From Hordeum vulgare subsp. vulgare (taxonomy: Eukaryota; Streptophyta; Magnoliopsida; Poales; Poaceae): DNA of 64,000 nucleotides. This document shows positions 21,628 to 33,315 of this stretch, piece by piece. The notes below the pieces were generated by a model. The model ran no database searches and was not told the origin of the DNA. It was given only the letters and a program-made list of their open reading frames with translations. Each line of letters starts with the position of its first letter. Position 1 is the first letter of the stretch. A program made the translations under genes and the position numbers. The stretch is from positions 355,195,823-355,259,822 of the forward strand of contig NC_058524.1 in assembly GCF_904849725.1 (NCBI RefSeq). Reading direction: 5' to 3'.

Positions 21628-24600
21628 TAGTACCGACCTAGGATCCCCCTTGATTGATCGAACTTGGCCGAGTCGAGTCTACAAAAAAAACTACTTTAAG
21701 TCTAGTAATATATGAGAGAGTAGGATTCTTTTTTCTCCTCTATATTCTCTAGTGAGGAATCCAGCTGTAAGAATTTTAATTCTATTCCTCTTATCACTCA
21801 ATTTTCTTAGGATGACACTAGTATTTTAAAATCTATATGACGTCGATGTGACAAAGTTCTAACTTGCTGCCCCTGTCTGACTTGATTTCTTCCGGGGAGA
21901 TGAGCTCTAGGGTATTGTTGACACATCACCATCGTCCAGTTTCCTTAGTATCCCACGATGGAGGATGTTCAAAATTTCTTGAATAATCTTTGTGGCGAGA
22001 GGAGTGTGGTGTCACCCAGTACTAGGAAGAGCGTCCAGATGTACTGCCATACTTGGTATCGTTGTGTTTGCAAGGGTCCGAGATAGATGAGTTTGCGAAA
22101 CTTCTCGGATACGTGTTGATAGTTGCGGGAAAGGTTTGTATCTGATTACACCGTGTAGGTTCCCGAACCCGCAACCTCATAGCATAACCAAGAATGATTC
22201 CAGAAATTCTCAGGTGGGAATTCAAGTAGTTACCTAGTAATATTTTCCAACGGATGCATGATGTGAGGTTGGGGTTCGACATCTTGTGAGTTTGTTTGTT
22301 CACTGTCTTTCTTACAAAGGAAAGTCTTGATATATGTAGTTAGACATGCTTCATCAAGCCTTGTAGTTCGCTACACATAGGGAGCATATTCGAGCGTCAT
22401 TTCAATATGAAAATCCAATGTACGATCGAGCCCATGCGAGCCTGACCACGAAAATATCGGACGACATCTATGTCATGAATTTGTTTCCGACCTGCGTAAT
22501 CCTCATCCTTTTTGGTTGGAGTATGGTAATTCAAGTTTCTTCGATGTCAAGTGGTGATTTCATATCTTTTCGAAGTGGTGTTCCCATATTTCATTAGGAA
22601 AGCTATTCCTTTTGATCAACTAGAGTTGTGATGAAATTCTATGCCATCCGGAGTGCTTCCATTCAAGATAATTCTACCTTCCTCAATATTTGCATGATCC
22701 ATCCTATTTATTCTTACCGGAGTTGATCTCATCTATTCCAGGTTATCTTTGTTTTTTTCCCACCCTCCCGCCCTTTTTCTTCAATCATTCAATTTCGTCC
22801 AAGTGCCTTTTTTCTTCATTATTGCTTCCACTATCTTCTTTTTGGTATTGTATCAAGTGATTCATTGTGAAGTTGCTCATTGCTAAGTTCATCATTCTTC
22901 GTTTGTGTTTCTGTCAAAATCCTTCCAATTATTTTGAGGTTCTCAACCTCATCATCTTCTTATCTTATATTGGTGCAATTTCTCTTCTAAGCAATCCATT
23001 CAACGGTGTTTTCTTTGATTGGGCCCATAACCCACATGTTCTTTCCCAGGATCTTATGTGGCTCTTGTATTATTTGCTGGAGATCTCAAGCTCTTATCAT
23101 ATATGACGTAGGAATGATTTTCATTGGTCATATTCCTTCTCCAAGATCTATCCGAATTATTTCTCATCATTGGCTCAACCTTTCTTTATTCATCATTCCG
23201 GAGTGTCTTAGTAATGCATGGTACCGTTTCTCGCCATCAGTCTCTGTGTGGAAGAATGAAGAAGAGTTTCTCTTAAATCTTGTCCATTATTGTGAATATT
23301 TGTCATCTCAGCTTCATGCTATCCTCTAAACTGTTTCCAATCATGAAGAATTCCTTCTATATATATCCGGTGAATTTCATAATTGTTTTTCATTTCTCAA
23401 TCCTTCGAAGGTCATCTTTTTAGAAGATTTCTCCGTTCTCAGCTTTCAGCTTTCGTTCTCAAATTCTTCTCAATGTTGTCTCTTCGTTCGTATCTCAATT
23501 CTTGGGTGCCTCGTTCAAGTTTCTGCTAGGAGGATCATAGTCTCTTTGCCCTGATGTAGCCTAGTTCATTTGTATTATCCTCTTTTATTCCAAATTATTA
23601 CCAGTGTTTTGTTAGACACTTCTTCATGTTCGTGCTCTTATCTCTAGTCAATCTTTCCAGGAAGAATAAGTGATATGCCAAATCCATTGATTGTCATCAA
23701 TTTACCTTGATGAAGGATAAGCATAACATAATTCTTATTCTTGTTCCCTGAAAGTTATGTCAATCTTTCTTCTGGAGTTATTCATGATATCTAATTCTTT
23801 ATCCCAATAGCTCTTCATTTCTTTTCTGGAGTTCAAATTTTTTCTGAATTATCTCCTTGTGAACCTCCAGCTAAATCTTTGTAATGTCATAATCTATTTC
23901 TTTCAACCTTCATATCTTTTGGTCATTCTTTGGTATACAGAGGTTTTTGATGGTTGTCCTACAAGGTTTCAATTCTCTCTCGAAGTATTCTTCAAGATTC
24001 TTGTTGGAGGATACCAAGTATTCATTGTCTTGCATTTCCAAGTGCAATTATTCCTCCTTTATCCTTTGATATGGTCTATAACAATCTTGATTCATGAGGA
24101 TTCTCGAAGGGAATTTGTTTCAAGAATGAGATAATTGAACCCATCGTTTATTCCTCTGAGTTATCTTCGATTAGATTTAACCTAAAGAATTTTCTAAGGA
24201 TTGTTGCAGCTATGGTGATTATCGTTCGTCCTAGTTCTAAATATATGCTCTTTCTAGAAGAAGTTTTGGATATCTTGTTGCTCCCAAGCAATCTCTGTTT
24301 CCATCAGTGGCTGGTTGTCACCTCATAATTTTGAAATGGTTTCCATAAGTCCACTAAAAGCTTGTTATTTTCGTTGTTGATTTTACAACAACTCCGTTCA
24401 ATCCTAATTTGTAAGGATTCTTTTAAATTCAATTATGGTAGAAATTGTCATTTCTTCTTCGTTCTCATCTCTACAATGGTCTAGTTTCTACTCTTTTGTT
24501 CCGAAGCATTTGTGATGTTGCTCTCTTTCATCCCTTGACTTTGTTTTATCAAGATCATGTTCTTTCCTTGCTTATCCATTCAATCAGAGTGTTGTGTCAT

Positions 24601-24828
24601 CTTTTGAAATTCTTTCCATCTTATCAAGTTTTGCTTCTCTTTCCTATGAAAGTGCTACCGAAACTTCTTTTGAATTCTTGCTTGTTTCACATATCATTCT
24701 TCATCATAGGCATCCTTCAAGATTCCTTGGTTTCACTCCTTTGTCAAAGAAGAAACTAAAATTTACCTCATCCTCTTCTCTTCCTATTACTGCTTCCATT
24801 CAAAGATCTCGGGTCGAGATCTCTTGTT
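21628..24828 (+). other. Non-coding interior of the LARD
   Basis: About 3.2 kb between PBS and PPT with no domain-bearing frame; the longest frames are about 110 codons. From about 22700 to 24800 it is strongly T- and pyrimidine-rich, with many TTCTTCAT-like words. In known LARDs this interior is conserved as RNA rather than protein, presumably for packaging and priming. I infer the same role here. Confidence 0.7.
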
Positions 24829-24841
24829 AGTGGAGGAGAGT
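24829..24841 (+). other. Polypurine tract of the LARD
   Basis: AGTGGAGGAGAGT lies directly before the 3' LTR start at 24842 and is the expected plus-strand primer site. Confidence 0.75.
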
Positions 24842-27783
24842 TATAACAGTCCGTAATAGACGCTCCAGAAGATTCCCTTTTTATTTCATTATAGTTGTGT
24901 GATTTATTTGGTTGTCGCATTCATCATTGCATCATTCGCATCATCCACATTGCATCGACACTCCTTGCTGTCATTTTTTTAAAAACTTGCATCTGTTCCG
25001 TCGTTGACCATTTCAAGACCAACCACACGCACACGCGCCCGCAACATCATTTAATTGTTGTTTTAAACACATTTTGTAAAATGTTCTCATAATGGATTGA
25101 AAGTTGGCGTACAATCTTAATATAGTGTACCTAGACCGTGTGTCAAATTTTGTTGCAATCGGAGTATGTTTGATACCCGAACGGTCGACCGTAGTGGCAC
25201 CATCATCGGTTTATTCGTGACATGTTTTTTGGTTCTATAAACTTGTGTCATAGGACGCATTCTTACCTCTCTTCTCAGCCCACACCCCCCTACACAACTC
25301 TCAAGCCCATCCTAGCCTCGCGTGACCGGGTCTGTCCGATCGCGATCGCACGGCTCAAAACGGAGATAAAACACCCGTAAAGCATAACACTGCCTATAAA
25401 AGAACGACCCCACGTCCAAAATGTACCTCCCCTCATCCTCCTCCGTAAATTCTGTGCCCATCCACCTTCCCACCACCACTTGGCCGCTCCAGATTGGGCT
25501 CTGCAAACACCCAGCCACTTTACTACCACCCGAGCCGCCTCCACGGGCAACCGGCGCTTGGCACAACGCCCTCCACCTGCTCCCACTGCGATAGGCCCGC
25601 ACGGACATGAGGAAGGCTGCGCACCCACCCGTGAGGCCCATCAGGGCGTGATGCGATAGCCGCACGAGTGGCTCAGCCCGCACCTCCCTCTCGATCACCA
25701 CCCCGAGCACCATTGCCTCCCCGTCGCCATGCTTGCCGGCAGCTGCCGCCTCGCCACAAGCGACAGCCCTCGCGAGATAGACACCACTGCGACCTCCACA
25801 TGCGAGCCGCCGCCGCACCTCCAGCTCTCTTCTCTGCCTCCCTAACCACCCCTGCTCGCTATCTCTCTTTCCCGTGAGAAAAGCAGCACCGCCATTGGAG
25901 ATCGTCCTGCCACCGCTCGCCGCTCTAGCCCCGTCGCCAGCCGTATCGGGCCGAATCCGGACCAGATTCGCCGATCCCGGACATCGCCGGAGCCTTCCCC
26001 ATTGCGTGTGCATCATTACGCTGCCCATGGAGCCCTGCGTTGAGAAGTGGCTCGTCCACGACCACCACGCTCGCATGTGGACCTCGTGTGCTTCGCCAGC
26101 ATGCTCCAGCCTCGTGGGCGGCCTCACCCTATGGCCAAGCTCCGCGCCAAGTGCCCAGCCAGCACCAACCTACCTCAGCCACACCGCATGGGCCAAGCCC
26201 ACTAGGTGAGCGATCCCTGCCCTGCTATCCTTCGCCCACTGCGTCGCATAGCTATGTTACGCCATGTTGTTGTCTCGGATTAAGCCCATCTCGTGTTCTT
26301 TTTCCGGACAAATTTGTCTAATTTTTTAGGGAATTGCAGATTTACAAAAAACCCTTACACTCATGTATATAATAAGTTCACAACCGTGCATCAGATTAAA
26401 ATAATTTAGATATGTAAAATGTGTAGAATTTTGTGTGGATTAATAGTTTCCCACTTTCACACATGTTAAAAATATATAAACTTGTTGTTTGCATTGTTTT
26501 GCATAATGCCATATTAATTGTTTTAAATGATAGGAAATTAATCGTGCATCGGATTTATAGACATTATACATGAAAAATACTTCTAATTTTGTGTAGTTCC
26601 ATAATAACCAACTTTCGCATGCGTTTTAAAATGTTTAACTTGTTGTTTTCATTTAGTTTGCAAAATGTCATGTTAAGACTATTTGTTTCATAATTAATTA
26701 ACCATAGCTTCGATTAAAATGATCCACATATGTAACTTGGCTAGAAAAAAGTATAGAATAATATGGTGGCATTTATTTTGCTGTTTAGCGAATCTAAAAA
26801 TCTAAAATTGTTGTTTAGCGAATCTTAATTTGAATATGGGGACTTTCCGGAATTGTTATTCGTTGTTTCGGCCTAATATAAACTTGTCTAGACTATCCTA
26901 TGGTCTCCTTATATCTTGTGGCATCCATGATTAACATTCTTGTGGTGTCATTTGCATACATTTTGCATTCATGGAATATCATCTTGTGTTGCTCATATCT
27001 TTTAAACCATAGCTCCATTTTAGATGATCTATATATGTAAATCGACTAGAATGATGGGTAAAATCACATGGTCCACTTTATTTTGCTGTTTAATAAATAC
27101 GAAATTTGTTTATGTTGCAAATTGGAATATTTGTTTAACAGCCAGTCATAGCAAAATATGCCAACTGTGTGCGTAACCATGGTTGTCTCTTCTCGTGAGT
27201 TCTGCATCCGAGAGAGGACATGGTGGGGTTATGTTTGACGTAGGTAGGTGTTCAGGTTTACTTCGTGATCATTCTTAGTTCACATCGGCTTATGGTAGAT
27301 CACCCCCTCTTATTTTTGTACTCGTAAGTTAGCCACCCAAACAATGCTTAGTTGGTTGCTGCACCCTCACACTTAACCATACCTCACCCATTAAGCTTTG
27401 CAAGTCTTGATACCTTTGGAAATGAGCTTTTTTAGTCTGTGTGGCTCATAGATTACTACAACAATATTTCCAGGTATAGGTAAAGCGGTACTTTGACATT
27501 TAGAGTTTCTTCTTCATTGATCTAGGATGGGTTCCAGGCCGGTAGCCTGGGATAGCAAGGATGGACGACGTTCTTTTATTGTTTGTTTTTGTCCGTAGTC
27601 GGACCCTGTTCTTTTACACGATGTTTGAATGTACCGTTGTATTGAGATGTTTATGTTGTAGGTTGTGGCTTCTATACATGTACTTGTAACGGTATCCGTT
27701 CTTGCAAAACGATGAGATGCGCTTCTGACCCTATCGAGGCCCTCGAGCCAAAATAAGGATAGGATCACATCTTGGGCGTTACA
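24842..27783 (+). repeat. 3' LTR of the LARD, internally deleted
   Basis: The 2942-bp LTR aligns with the 5' LTR (12922 on) and ends in the same GGGCGTTACA. Its first dinucleotide is TA rather than TG. Near 27125 it jumps over about 1.4 kb that is present in the 5' LTR and in the solo LTR. The TATA box TATAAAAG is at 25395-25402. A 271-codon minus frame (25312-26127) is Arg/Ala-rich and is not kept in the other LTR copies. Confidence 0.88.
25395..25402 (+). promoter_or_regulatory. TATA box in the LARD 3' LTR
   Basis: TATAAAAG sits just after a GC-rich, CT-rich upstream segment. It is the intact counterpart of the mutated motif at 13459-13466. Confidence 0.5.
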
Positions 27784-28111
27784 CCCCGGGCCTAGCTGGC
27801 TGGGGGATGTGCGGCGTCGCCGCAGCGTTCTTGACCTGCAGCTGGCCGGCGGTTGCCCCGTATATGACACTCCCATCAAGAAGATACGAGTTATGCATGC
27901 CTCCCTCAACGAGTTAGCAGGGCTTGAGGGGCAAGCCCGTGAGGCGCAGCAGCAGCGCATTCGCATCCTTGTGGAAGCTGCCAACGCGCTTGAGGGCCCA
28001 GTCGTAGAGCGACCTGGTCGACTCTCACTCGAGGACCAACGACTACCCCGTCGACCCTCGCCGGCCCATGACTGGCACGTGAGACACAAACCAGGCATCT
28101 TCATCTCTTAA
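27784..28111 (+). pseudogene. gag: N-terminal gag segment of the Tat-clade element
   Basis: After the LARD ends, Tat sequence resumes with a plus frame (27809-28111, 100 codons). It contains PVYDTPIKKIRVMHASLNEL followed by a Glu/Ala/Gln-rich helical stretch. This resembles the N-terminal spacer that precedes gag in Tat elements. It is separated from the gag domain by stops, including the TAA at 28109. Confidence 0.6.
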
Positions 28112-28245
28112 CGCGAATGTTTGCTGCGATAGCCGACATGCGAGAAGCTACCGTCAGCAAGACCGCAACCCGTTGGTTGTCAACAGTTGCGCAAAAGAGT
28201 CGGCTGGCGAGGGCAACCGCTAGCTAGCCGCCGCCCCATCGTTCG

Positions 28246-28866
28246 ATGTCCGAGCATGTCCGCCCATGTCACGTAGACGACCAGGATACCCGCTTCCGTC
28301 TGGAGCGCCTCGCGGAATCTCACGCCGCCGAGGAGGAAAGCACGGCCGCCCCACCTTGTTTTGGACCAAACAACGTGAAGGATCCGTTCCCCAAGGGCTT
28401 CACCTTAGCGCGCGACACCCCCAAGTATAACGGTTCGACCAAGCCAGAGAATTGGTTTACCGACTACACCACCGCCATCGGCATCGCCGGCGGCAACAAA
28501 CGCGTGGCAGGATGCTACACGGCCCTCATACTGCTCGGCTCGGCCTGGACCTGGGTTAACAGCCTGTCGGCTGGCAGCGTCAACAGCTGGCTGGACTTCC
28601 AGGAGGCGTTCGTGCGCAACTTCACCGGCACGTACAAGCTTCCTGGCCGACCCCGCCAACTTGCCCTATGCGTACAGGGGCCAACCGAGCTCTTCCTTGA
28701 CTACCTCACACGACGGACCAAGCTCTACCACTCCTGCGAGGGCGTCCATGAAATGCAGGCGATCCGATACTTCATTAACGGCTGCCGAGGTGGCACCCTC
28801 CTCAAGCATAAGCTCATGCGTTGGGAACCGGCAATCCTAGCGCAGCTGATGGCCGTCGTAGACTAG
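28246..28866 (+). pseudogene. gag: Retrotransposon gag domain (Tat-clade gypsy)
   Basis: The 206-codon frame includes NGSTKPENWFTDYTTAI, then WLDFQEAFVRNFTGTYKLPG, then DYLTRRTKLYHSCEGV. This is the order and spacing of the retrotransposon gag (capsid-like) domain of plant gypsy elements. Gag assembles the particle in which reverse transcription occurs. The frame ends at a TAG (28864) where a spacer to protease would be expected, so gag is cut short. Start Met 28246 is simply the first Met; the ancestral frame probably began upstream. Confidence 0.82.
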
Positions 28867-30301
28867 TACTCTGTGGTCGAGTCTTCTATGAAGCTCCCGG
28901 TGCTCATCGACCCGGCTCGCAAGCCAACCGTGGCCAAGACGGCCGATCCTAGCCGGATCAGGGGAAGCACAAGACGGACCAGCTGAATTCCCTTTAGGGC
29001 AACCTATGGGTTGCCGTCGTCGAGGACGACGACGTGGGCTCCAGCCGGCGCCAATGCACCAATGGTGGCTAGCAACCCTCGCAGACCAAGTACACCATTG
29101 AGGCTATGCTCGATGGGCCGTGCAAGTTCCACAGCGGGGCCAAGCTGGCTATGCACTCGCCCGCTAGTGCAGCTGGTTCACCAAGATCACGCGGGGCGAC
29201 GATCGGCCGCCCGCACCGCCACACCGCCTGCTTCGGGAACCTACGCCGCCCGTGACGACTACGCCCGGCACGAAGACAAGCATAGCCAGCGGAGGAGTGT
29301 GCTGGAGGTCAATGCAGTTATCCCGCCTATCCCTAGTACATGCACTAGTCTGACAAGCCAATCTTGTGGGGGCGTGAGGATCACCCGGACTTGATGCCTA
29401 TGTGAGGTGGTTATGCGCCAATCCTTGACCCCAACTTCCTCTCCTAGTGTAGCAACTGCCACTTCACGCGGGTACTCGTCGATGGCGGTAGTAGCATCAA
29501 CATCCGCTACCGCGATATGGACAAGCTCGAAATCCTGGAGGCCGAGCTATTGCCGACCCGGATGGTGTTCCATGGCATCGTTCCCAACTACTCTTGATCC
29601 CAGATCTACAAGGTCCGGTTGCACATGCTCTTCAGGTTTCCGAAGAACTTACACGGTGAGCCCATTTGGTTCAGGTCATCAACCTCTCCAGCTCCTACCA
29701 GGACATCTTGGGTTGGCCCGCCCTAGCCAAGTTCATGGTTCTCCACTACGCCTATCTGAAGACGAAGTTGCTGGGCCCACACGACATCATCACCATCGCC
29801 GGAAACTACAACAAGTCAACCGATGCGCCCTGGACGGCTCCAAGATGGCCAAATCCCTCATCATTGGCTAGGAGAGGCGACAGATCGACCGACTCCTGGC
29901 CCTTTCCTACGATTCGTTAGTCATGTCCGAGCTCAAGCTGAAGAAGCCGAATGCGGAGGCCTAGTTCTAGCTCGCTGCCAGCAAGGACACCAAGAGGGGA
30001 CCCTGGACCCGGCTGACCCCACCAGCAAGTACGTCATGGTGGGGGGCGGCCTCGGCGACAAATAGGAAAGCAAGCTCGTCGACTTCCTCTATGAGAAACA
30101 CGATATCTTCACATGGACCCCGAAGGACATGCCAGCAGTCCTGAGGAAGTACGCCAAGCGCTTCTTGCACGTCCGACTGGATGCAAAGACGGTCAAGCAA
30201 CTATTGGGCCGCTTCTCCTAGGAGAAGCAGAAGACCATCAATGAAGAATTCCCTCGGCTCCTCGCAGTCGGCTTCATCATGGAAGTCTTCCACCTGGACT
30301 G
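28867..30301 (+). pseudogene. Degenerate gag-protease-RT linker with aspartic protease motif
   Basis: About 1.4 kb in which the polyprotein is broken into all three frames. At 29481-29501 the plus strand encodes DGGSSIN within VLVDGGSSINIRYRD, the active-site signature of a retroviral-type aspartic protease. Near 30215-30290 the N-terminal edge of RT is visible (EKQKTINEEFPRLLAVGFIM) after a stop. The intervening sequence shows only short frames. Confidence 0.65.
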
Positions 30302-31126
30302 GTGGGTGAACCCTGTCCTAGTATCGACTACACAAGCCTGAACAAGGCATGCTCCAAGTCTCCATTTACTCCTCCCCGTATCGACGAAGTGATCAGCTCG
30401 ACGGCCTGGTGCGAGCTATTGTCCTTCTTGGAAGCCTACTTAGGCTACCAACAGATCAAGCTTAACCCGACCGATCGGATTAAAATAGCTTCCATAACCC
30501 CCTTCGGGGCATTTCGTTACATCACCAAGTTCCAGCGATGCATGCAACGATGCCTCTATAGGCAGCTCGGCCTCAATGTGCACGTCTACATGGACGATGT
30601 TGTGGTGAAGACCAAGGAAAGGAACACCCTCCTGGACAATCTCAAACAGACGTTGGCGAGCCTGTGTGAGTTCGAGATACGAATGAACTTGTATAAGTGT
30701 GTGTTCAGCGTCCTAGCCGACCAACTCCTTGGTTTCCTTGTTTCCGAGCGGCGAATCGAAGCCAATCTCGAGAAGATATGGGCCATCGAGCGGATGGCTC
30801 GGCCGACCAACCTGGTCGGCATACAGAAGATCAGTTGCTGCCTCGCCTCGCTCAACCGTTTCATCTGTCGGATGGGAGAAAAGGCCCTCCCCCTCTACCG
30901 CCTGCTCAAAAAGGAGGTTAAATACATCTGGAGCGACCAAGCGGACGAGGCCATGCACGACCTCAAGCGCTCTCTGACCACCACACCCATGATGGCCACA
31001 CCGGCAGACAAGGAGCCGAGGGTGCTCTACATCGGAGCGACCAGCCGTGTGGTCAGCATCGTCATGGCCGTCGAGCGCTCGGCCCTGGCCGAGCCCAGCC
31101 AGTCCAAAAACTGGTCTACTATCTGA
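30302..31126 (+). pseudogene. pol: Reverse transcriptase (Tat-clade gypsy), with internal deletions
   Basis: The 274-codon frame has DYTSLNKAC, the SFLEAYLGYQQIKL block, the palm motif VYMDDVVVKTKE (near 30585) and the thumb region up to the start of RNase H. Two conserved stretches are missing. The segment just before DYTSLNK is lost with a frame change, and the usual block between the TPFGAF and QRCMQR motifs (about 30505-30535) is shortened by roughly ten residues. The frame ends at a TGA (31124) inside the first RNase H. It would have copied element RNA to cDNA. It is surely inactive. Confidence 0.88.
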
Positions 31127-32430
31127 GCAAGGTGATGTCCGCCTAAAAAAAGCTACCCTCACTAACATAAGATGTGTTACGGTGTGTTCCTCACAGTCCA
31201 GAAGCTCAAGCCCTACTTCTAGGAGCACCCGATCACAGTAGTGAGAACCGCTCCCCTTGGAGAGATCATGGGCAACCGGGACGCGGCAGGCCGAATCGCC
31301 AAGTTGGCCATCCAACTGGCTGACCACCACATCGCCTACGAGTCTCACACAACCGTCAAGTCCTAGGCCTTAGCAGTTTTCCTCGTCGACTGGGCGGATC
31401 ACAAAGTACTTGTCATCGCCTCCCGACTCCACCCATGCGCACCGGCCTCGTCGCTGGCATCATCCTCTCCTCCCAGAAGGTGGACCGGCCATCGTACGTT
31501 CTTCAGATCCTCTTCGCTGTGTCGAACAATGTGGCGGAGTATGAAGCGCTCACCCATAGCCTCCGGTTGGCCAGGGAGATCAGCGTCTCACACATCATGT
31601 GCATCAGCAACTCCGACCTATTGGTGCAGCAAGTCACTAGCGAGTGGGATGCCAGGGACGCAAACATTGCCAACTATGGTTTCCCGGTCCAACAGCCGAC
31701 TGGTGGCTTCGAAGGCTGCGAGCTCCACCAAATCCTTCGAGACAGCAACGAGGCAGCCAACACACTCGCGAAGATCGTCCTCACGCAGCAACCCATCCCA
31801 GCCGGCGTATCACCGGAGTATGTGTGTAAGCCCTCCATTACACCGTCCCCGGAGTCCGAGTCCATCTTCATCCCAGCAGACCATGGGGCTGCACCACCAG
31901 CCCCAAGGGTTGCCGCTGCTGACTCAGGGACTACTCCGTCGGACTCGGGGGCTATCATAGTCAGCCCTCCGGCTGCGGTCCCCGCCAAGCTGTCGACCGC
32001 TCCGACCCTCACTCGAAACACCTCCCCCCTGACCATGGACCACGACAGACGGCCTGCCGGCTGTCATCCGCATCCCAGCAAGCCCAGTCACGTCTTCCGT
32101 GCTAACAATGGTTACGGCCCGTTCTGGGCGCAACCCTTCCTCAACTACATCGAAAATGGCAAACTGCCTGCCGAGGAGGTCGAGGCCCGGCAGATCCAAC
32201 GGCGTTCCGCGGCCTACAACATCATCATCAACAACAAGCTCATCAAGGGCAGCATCTCTGGGGTGTTCCAGCATTGCATCGAGGCGGATAAGGCCCGCGA
32301 AATCCTACTCGACATCCATCAGGGCGAGGGTGGGCATCATGCCACCTCATGCTCCCTGGTGGCCAAGGCGTTCCACCATGGATTCTACTCGTCGTCTTCC
32401 CTGAAGGACGCCAAAGAGTTGGTCGACTAG
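31127..32430 (+). pseudogene. pol: Archaeal-type RNase H and integrase N-terminus (Tat-clade)
   Basis: After a degenerate stretch (31127-31434), a 331-codon frame starts at 31435. Its first part (FAVSNNVAEYEALTHSLRLA and following) is the second, archaeal-type RNase H that marks Tat/Ogre-lineage elements. A Pro/Ser-rich linker follows (about 31800-32060). The integrase N-terminal zinc-binding part comes next (GGHHATSCSLVAKAF near 32335). A TAG at 32428 interrupts the HHCC region; its Cys pair lies just beyond (CNGYQCFK). Confidence 0.85.
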
Positions 32431-32871
32431 TGCAACGGCTACCAGTGCTTCAAAGCATGCAGCCACCAGCTGGCCGCAACCTTGCAAACCATCCTGCTCA
32501 CATGGTCTTTCACTATCTTGGACCTGGACATGGTGGGCCCATTCAAAACCGCCCGAGGCGACGTGACGCGCCTCTTGGTGGGGCTCGACAAGTTTACAAA
32601 GTGGATCGAGGCCAGGCCAATCAAGAAGATTGATGGCCCAACGACAGTCACGTTCATCAAGGACATCGCCATATGCTACGGCCTCCCCAACAGTATCATC
32701 ACCGACAACGACACCAATTTCACCAAGGGCGCGATCGCTCGCTACTATAACGAGCAAGGAATCCAGCTGGACCTCGCGTCCGTGGCCCACCCTCAATCAA
32801 ACGGCCAAGCCGAGTGGGCCAACGGTCTCATCCTGGCTGACCTAAAGCCCAGGCTAGTCGAGCCGCTCTAG
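32431..32871 (+). pseudogene. pol: Integrase catalytic core (Tat-clade gypsy)
   Basis: The reading covers the zinc-finger Cys residues, then the core with Asp in LDLDMVGPFK (about 32525), Asp in IITDNDTNFT (about 32705) and Glu in SNGQAEWANG (about 32810). This is the D,D-35-E arrangement, so catalytic residues survive although the frame ends at a TAG (32869). The enzyme would insert cDNA in the nucleus. Confidence 0.88.
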
Positions 32872-33315
32872 TGCTCGACCGGCGCCTGGTTCAAGGAATT
32901 GCCAGCTGTGCTATAGAGCATGCGAACCACGCCCAACCGGTCTACCAGTTTCACTAGCTTCTTCCTCGTATACGGGGCCGAAGCAAACATCGCCACCAAC
33001 ATCGAGTTCAACTCGTCGGGAGTCACCCTCTACATAGAGGATGAGGCCAAAGAAGCCCGAGAAGACGATGTTGGCCTCCTCGAGGGGGCACGTGAGTTGG
33101 CATTGTCCAGAATAGCCATATACAAGTAGGGCATGCGCGCTATCACAACCGCTGGGTCAAGCACCTCTCGCTCCGAGAAGGCGACCTGGTACTCCGGCCA
33201 ACCCATGGGATATCCGCTGGGTCAAGCACCTCTCGCTCCGAGAGGGGGGCACGTGATATCCGTCCCATGGGAGGGCCCCTTCATCATCAGGAAAGCATTC
33301 AGCAACAACGCCTAA
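32872..33315 (+). pseudogene. Integrase C-terminal region with a 65-bp duplication
   Basis: The frame 32920-33129 reads TSFTSFFLVYGAEANIATNI, typical of the region after the core, and ends at a TAG. Downstream, the sequence CGCTGGGTCAAGCACCTCTC starts at both 33150 and 33215. The 65-bp period is not a multiple of three, so it shifts the frame. The last part (VPWEGPFIIRKAFSNNA) reaches the insertion point of the solo LTR at 33316. Confidence 0.8.

Larger units (their letters stand above)
12922..27783 (+). mobile_element. Sukkula-like LARD (non-autonomous long-LTR gypsy)
   Basis: The element is bounded by a perfect 5-bp target duplication, CCCCG (12917-12921 and 27784-27788). It has long direct-repeat LTRs ending CTTGGGCGTTACA, a Met-tRNA-type PBS (21616), a PPT (24829-24841) and an interior of about 3.2 kb without coding capacity. 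Very long LTRs and a short non-coding interior are the definition of Triticeae LARDs such as Sukkula, which depend on proteins from other gypsy elements. The 5' LTR is interrupted by a Tat fragment (15229-19603) and the 3' LTR lacks about 1.4 kb present in the 5' LTR. Confidence 0.85.

Noticed and set aside
25312..26127. 271-codon minus-strand open frame
   Set aside because: It lies in the GC-rich part of the LARD 3' LTR, is Arg/Ala/Gly-rich, has no domain, and the equivalent region of the 5' LTR has a different, shorter frame.
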